DNA from: a virus | Length of the DNA: 24,500 nucleotides | IMG/VR virus record: IMGVR_UViG_3300030117_003878 | Coordinates: 5,604 to 30,103 of that record | Direction: 5' to 3' (one strand) | In this document: piece after piece, positions 22,845 through 24,500 of the stretch | How the letters are laid out: every line of letters starts with the position of its first letter | Numbering within the stretch: position 1 is the stretch's first letter | The notes under the pieces: model-generated | Database searches by the model: none | Told to the model about the DNA's origin: nothing | What the model saw: only the letters and a program-made list of their open reading frames with translations | Position numbers and translations under genes: made by a program

Positions 22845-23032
22845 AGTACGAATCAAAGGAAGTCTTAGAGGTTATCAAGGAGATCGACAAGGCCCTGGAG
22901 TTTATCGCCTCGTCGGTTGATGAAGAGTCAAAGGCCCTCGCAGGAACACTAGTAGCGACCCCCTTGTACCTCTCGCAGCATGTACTCACTATCACCCGAA
23001 ATTTCTTAGCCAAAGAAGGAGGTGCGCGATGA
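22841..23032 (+). CDS. Hypothetical helical small protein
   Basis: This 63-residue protein starts at ATG 22841 within the previous stop (ATGA overlap), with GGAGGTGCGCG upstream. The whole protein is predicted helical (KEVLEVIKEIDKALEFIASS, ALAGTLVATPLYLSQHVLTI) with a basic end. An in-frame start at 22763 would overlap the previous gene by about 80 bases and was rejected. It ends in KEGGAR, nearly the same as the two genes before it, because the ribosome binding site of the next gene is embedded in the coding end. Function unknown. Confidence 0.6.
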   Translation: MKYESKEVLEVIKEIDKALEFIASSVDEESKALAGTLVATPLYLSQHVLTITRNFLAKEGGAR

Positions 23033-23481
23033 GCGACACGAAGAAGATGATCGACGGACTATTCGAGTCCATGTTCGGGGGCGAGGAAGTCCCCACAACC
23101 CACGAGGTCAGCGCGAGCGATGAGGTAGGAGCCCCGATCCTCACCGCGAGCACTACCTACTACACCCAAGAGAGCAAGGAGGAGGAGCCTGTTCCCGAGC
23201 GCAAGGCTGAGGAGCCTACTGAGCAAAGCCCCTGCAGGTCGCGCGACTTTAGGTGGGCTGCCCTAGAAGGAGAACACCCGGGGACAGTGCGAGCAATGGA
23301 ATCGCTAAACAAGTCCAATCTCTGGCTTGCGGACTCCCTGACCAATGCACATGAGCGACTCAAAGAGGTGGAGGACAAGCTTGCCTCCACCGAGAGTCAC
23401 GTCGCGTCCTTAGTCAGACGTCAAGCCGAAGTGGATAGCCTCATCAAGGGACTGCGTGAGCTTCTTCACGCAGCCCTGTAA
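23029..23481 (+). CDS. Hypothetical coiled-coil protein
   Basis: This 150-residue protein starts at ATG 23029 within the previous stop (ATGA), after GGAGGTGCGCG. The N-terminal half is acidic and low-complexity (KEEEPVPERKAEEPTEQSP). The C-terminal half (about 95-150) is a heptad-like coiled coil (LTNAHERLKEVEDKLASTES, HVASLVRRQAEVDSLIKGLR). An oligomerising or scaffold-type accessory role is possible. The gene's 3' end contains a strong hairpin. Confidence 0.68.
   Translation: MSDTKKMIDGLFESMFGGEEVPTTHEVSASDEVGAPILTASTTYYTQESKEEEPVPERKAEEPTEQSPCRSRDFRWAALEGEHPGTVRAMESLNKSNLWLADSLTNAHERLKEVEDKLASTESHVASLVRRQAEVDSLIKGLRELLHAAL
23448..23476 (+). other. Strong hairpin at the 3' end of a coding gene
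   Basis: GGG (23448-23450), a bulged A, CTGCGTGA (23452-23459), loop GCTTCT and TCACGCAG (23466-23473) followed by CCC form an 11-bp stem with one bulge. It lies just before the stop of the coiled-coil gene and 35 bases upstream of the next ATG. No T-run follows, so it is not a classical terminator. It could stabilise the upstream mRNA or modulate read-through. Confidence 0.5.
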
Positions 23482-23511
23482 CCCCCACAACCCCGCGAAG
23501 GAGTGGATCCA

Positions 23512-24500
23512 ATGAATATCGAAGTCAACAACGAGAGCACCCTCCCAACCCACAACGTCGAAGCGCTCATCGAGTCGCGTCAGCAGAAGGGTGAGTTCAT
23601 CCCCAAGAGCATCTTCACGCTGCTACACAAGCTCGGAGACCTGTATCACGAGCTTGATCCCCGCGATGAGGTCCGCCCGCTGAACCAGGGGATCCTCCGA
23701 TTCTCCGAGGGCAAGGCTCTCTGGGGGTTCCGGGAGATCGACGGGAGCATCCCCGAGTGGGTGACCTTCACCGACCACTCGTACCGTCAGCTTGCTGACA
23801 AGGTACTCGGGGCTGGAGGCCTGAAGTTCACCGAGCGGCAGCGCAAGATGGACGCGACCGGCGAGAAGATGGCGATGATCAACTGGAGGCAGATGCTTGA
23901 CCACGCCGACAAGTCCAGTCTCTTTCGCACGATTCAGTTGGCTGGCAAGGAGTACCGCACTGCGCGAGGAGTCCTCTCTGGAGGATTCACCACGAACCTG
24001 GATCACATGGACGTGATCGGGATCCTCGCAGAGCACGAGGACTTCAGTCAGCTGCCCCTCATTTCGTGGACGGTAACAGCGGACACGATGCGGGTGCGCG
24101 GACTTCTCAACCCGGCAGATGCGCGACACTTTGACGAGAGCGGTCGCCCGATTGACCCTGAGCTAGTGAGAGCCCGAATCCCGGTGCCCATGTTCGAGAT
24201 CGGCAACGGGGAGGTCGGCAACGGCTCAGTCAGCTTCAGGTCAGGCGCATACACCTATGCTTGCCTGAACGGGATGGGCGGGTGGGGAGACACCTCATTC
24301 ATCCAGCGGTGGAACCACGTCGGAGGTGACCGCAAGGCTGAGAAGGTCCAGACCGCAATCGGAGACGCCATCAAGTCAGCCCGCGTTGCCTCCTCAGGGA
24401 TTATCGAGAAGTTCAAGGACGCGACCACGGTCGCTGTAGACGACGCTTTTGCCTTCCTAGATAACTGGGGCAGGAAGTCGGGCCACATCACGTCTAAACA
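23512..24500 (+). CDS. DUF932-like phage protein, C-terminus missing (partial)
   Basis: The frame is open from ATG 23512 (after AAGGAG) to the window edge, 329 codons. Residues about 75-85 have LWGFREIDGS and residues 148-165 have YRTARGVLSGGFTTNLDHMD, the conserved start of DUF932 proteins ('fRa.lS..y...D...v'). A later FEIGNGEVGNGSVSFRSGAY is followed by C251LNG and RWNHVGGD, again matching the family's '...NSe.G..sl.v..g.y...C.NG......' pattern. DUF932 proteins occur widely in phages and plasmids and are often near recombination or replication genes; their biochemical role is not established to my knowledge. Long helical stretches after residue 270 are typical. Confidence 0.82.
   Translation, partial: MNIEVNNESTLPTHNVEALIESRQQKGEFIPKSIFTLLHKLGDLYHELDPRDEVRPLNQGILRFSEGKALWGFREIDGSIPEWVTFTDHSYRQLADKVLGAGGLKFTERQRKMDATGEKMAMINWRQMLDHADKSSLFRTIQLAGKEYRTARGVLSGGFTTNLDHMDVIGILAEHEDFSQLPLISWTVTADTMRVRGLLNPADARHFDESGRPIDPELVRARIPVPMFEIGNGEVGNGSVSFRSGAYTYACLNGMGGWGDTSFIQRWNHVGGDRKAEKVQTAIGDAIKSARVASSGIIEKFKDATTVAVDDAFAFLDNWGRKSGHITSK

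Larger units (their letters stand above)
22564..23032 (+). repeat. Three copies of a gene-junction element GGAGGTGCGYGATGA
   Basis: The 15-base element occurs at 22564-22578 (Y = T), 22830-22844 (Y = C) and 23018-23032 (Y = C). It supplies the ribosome binding site and the overlapping stop/start of three successive genes. The last residues of the upstream proteins (EGGA, IGGAR, EGGAR) are the by-product. The flanks differ, so copying of a short initiation cassette or strong selection on it are both possible. Confidence 0.7.

Overview
The window is one continuous piece of a tailed double-stranded DNA phage or prophage with a siphovirus-type gene set. The evidence is a full head and tail module (terminase, portal, protease/scaffold, major capsid, connector, tail tube, frameshifted tail chaperone and tape measure genes). 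The DNA is GC-rich, start contexts carry strong GGAGG-type ribosome binding sites, and genes mostly abut or overlap by 1 to 14 bases. No rRNA, tRNA, CRISPR array, insertion sequence or integrase was seen. The host cannot be named from this sequence. The head genes resemble the Mu type: a gp29-like portal and an I-like protease with a nested scaffold gene.

Layout. Minus strand, read right to left from 19701 to 1: ParB-like protein, TET/JBP-type 2-oxoglutarate/Fe(II) dioxygenase, TAGT-like glycosyltransferase and RusA resolvase. Then come small and large terminase, portal with a long C-terminal extension, a head-morphogenesis-like protein, protease/scaffold, decoration protein, major capsid, four small head or connector genes, a gpG-like morphogenesis protein, tail terminator and tail tube. 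The strand ends with tail chaperone G and GT (a -1 frameshift at GGGAAAA), the tape measure protein, a discoidin-like tail protein and a partial tail protein. Plus strand, from 19802 to the end: excisionase-like HTH protein, a replication initiator containing a phased 7-bp repeat array and hairpin (candidate origin), a zinc-ribbon protein, several small unknown genes and a partial DUF932-like gene. The two blocks diverge from a 100-bp gap that holds a nested inverted repeat.

The most interesting system is the tightly overlapped ParB-like, dioxygenase and glycosyltransferase set at 17304-19701. It is the likely core of a DNA base hypermodification pathway: oxidation of a pyrimidine methyl group, then sugar transfer. 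It heads the same gene string as RusA and the terminase, so modification may be timed with late DNA processing and packaging. No cytosine C5-methyltransferase is present in the window. The methyl donor base is therefore open: either 5-methylcytosine made elsewhere, or thymine itself, which would give a base-J-like product.
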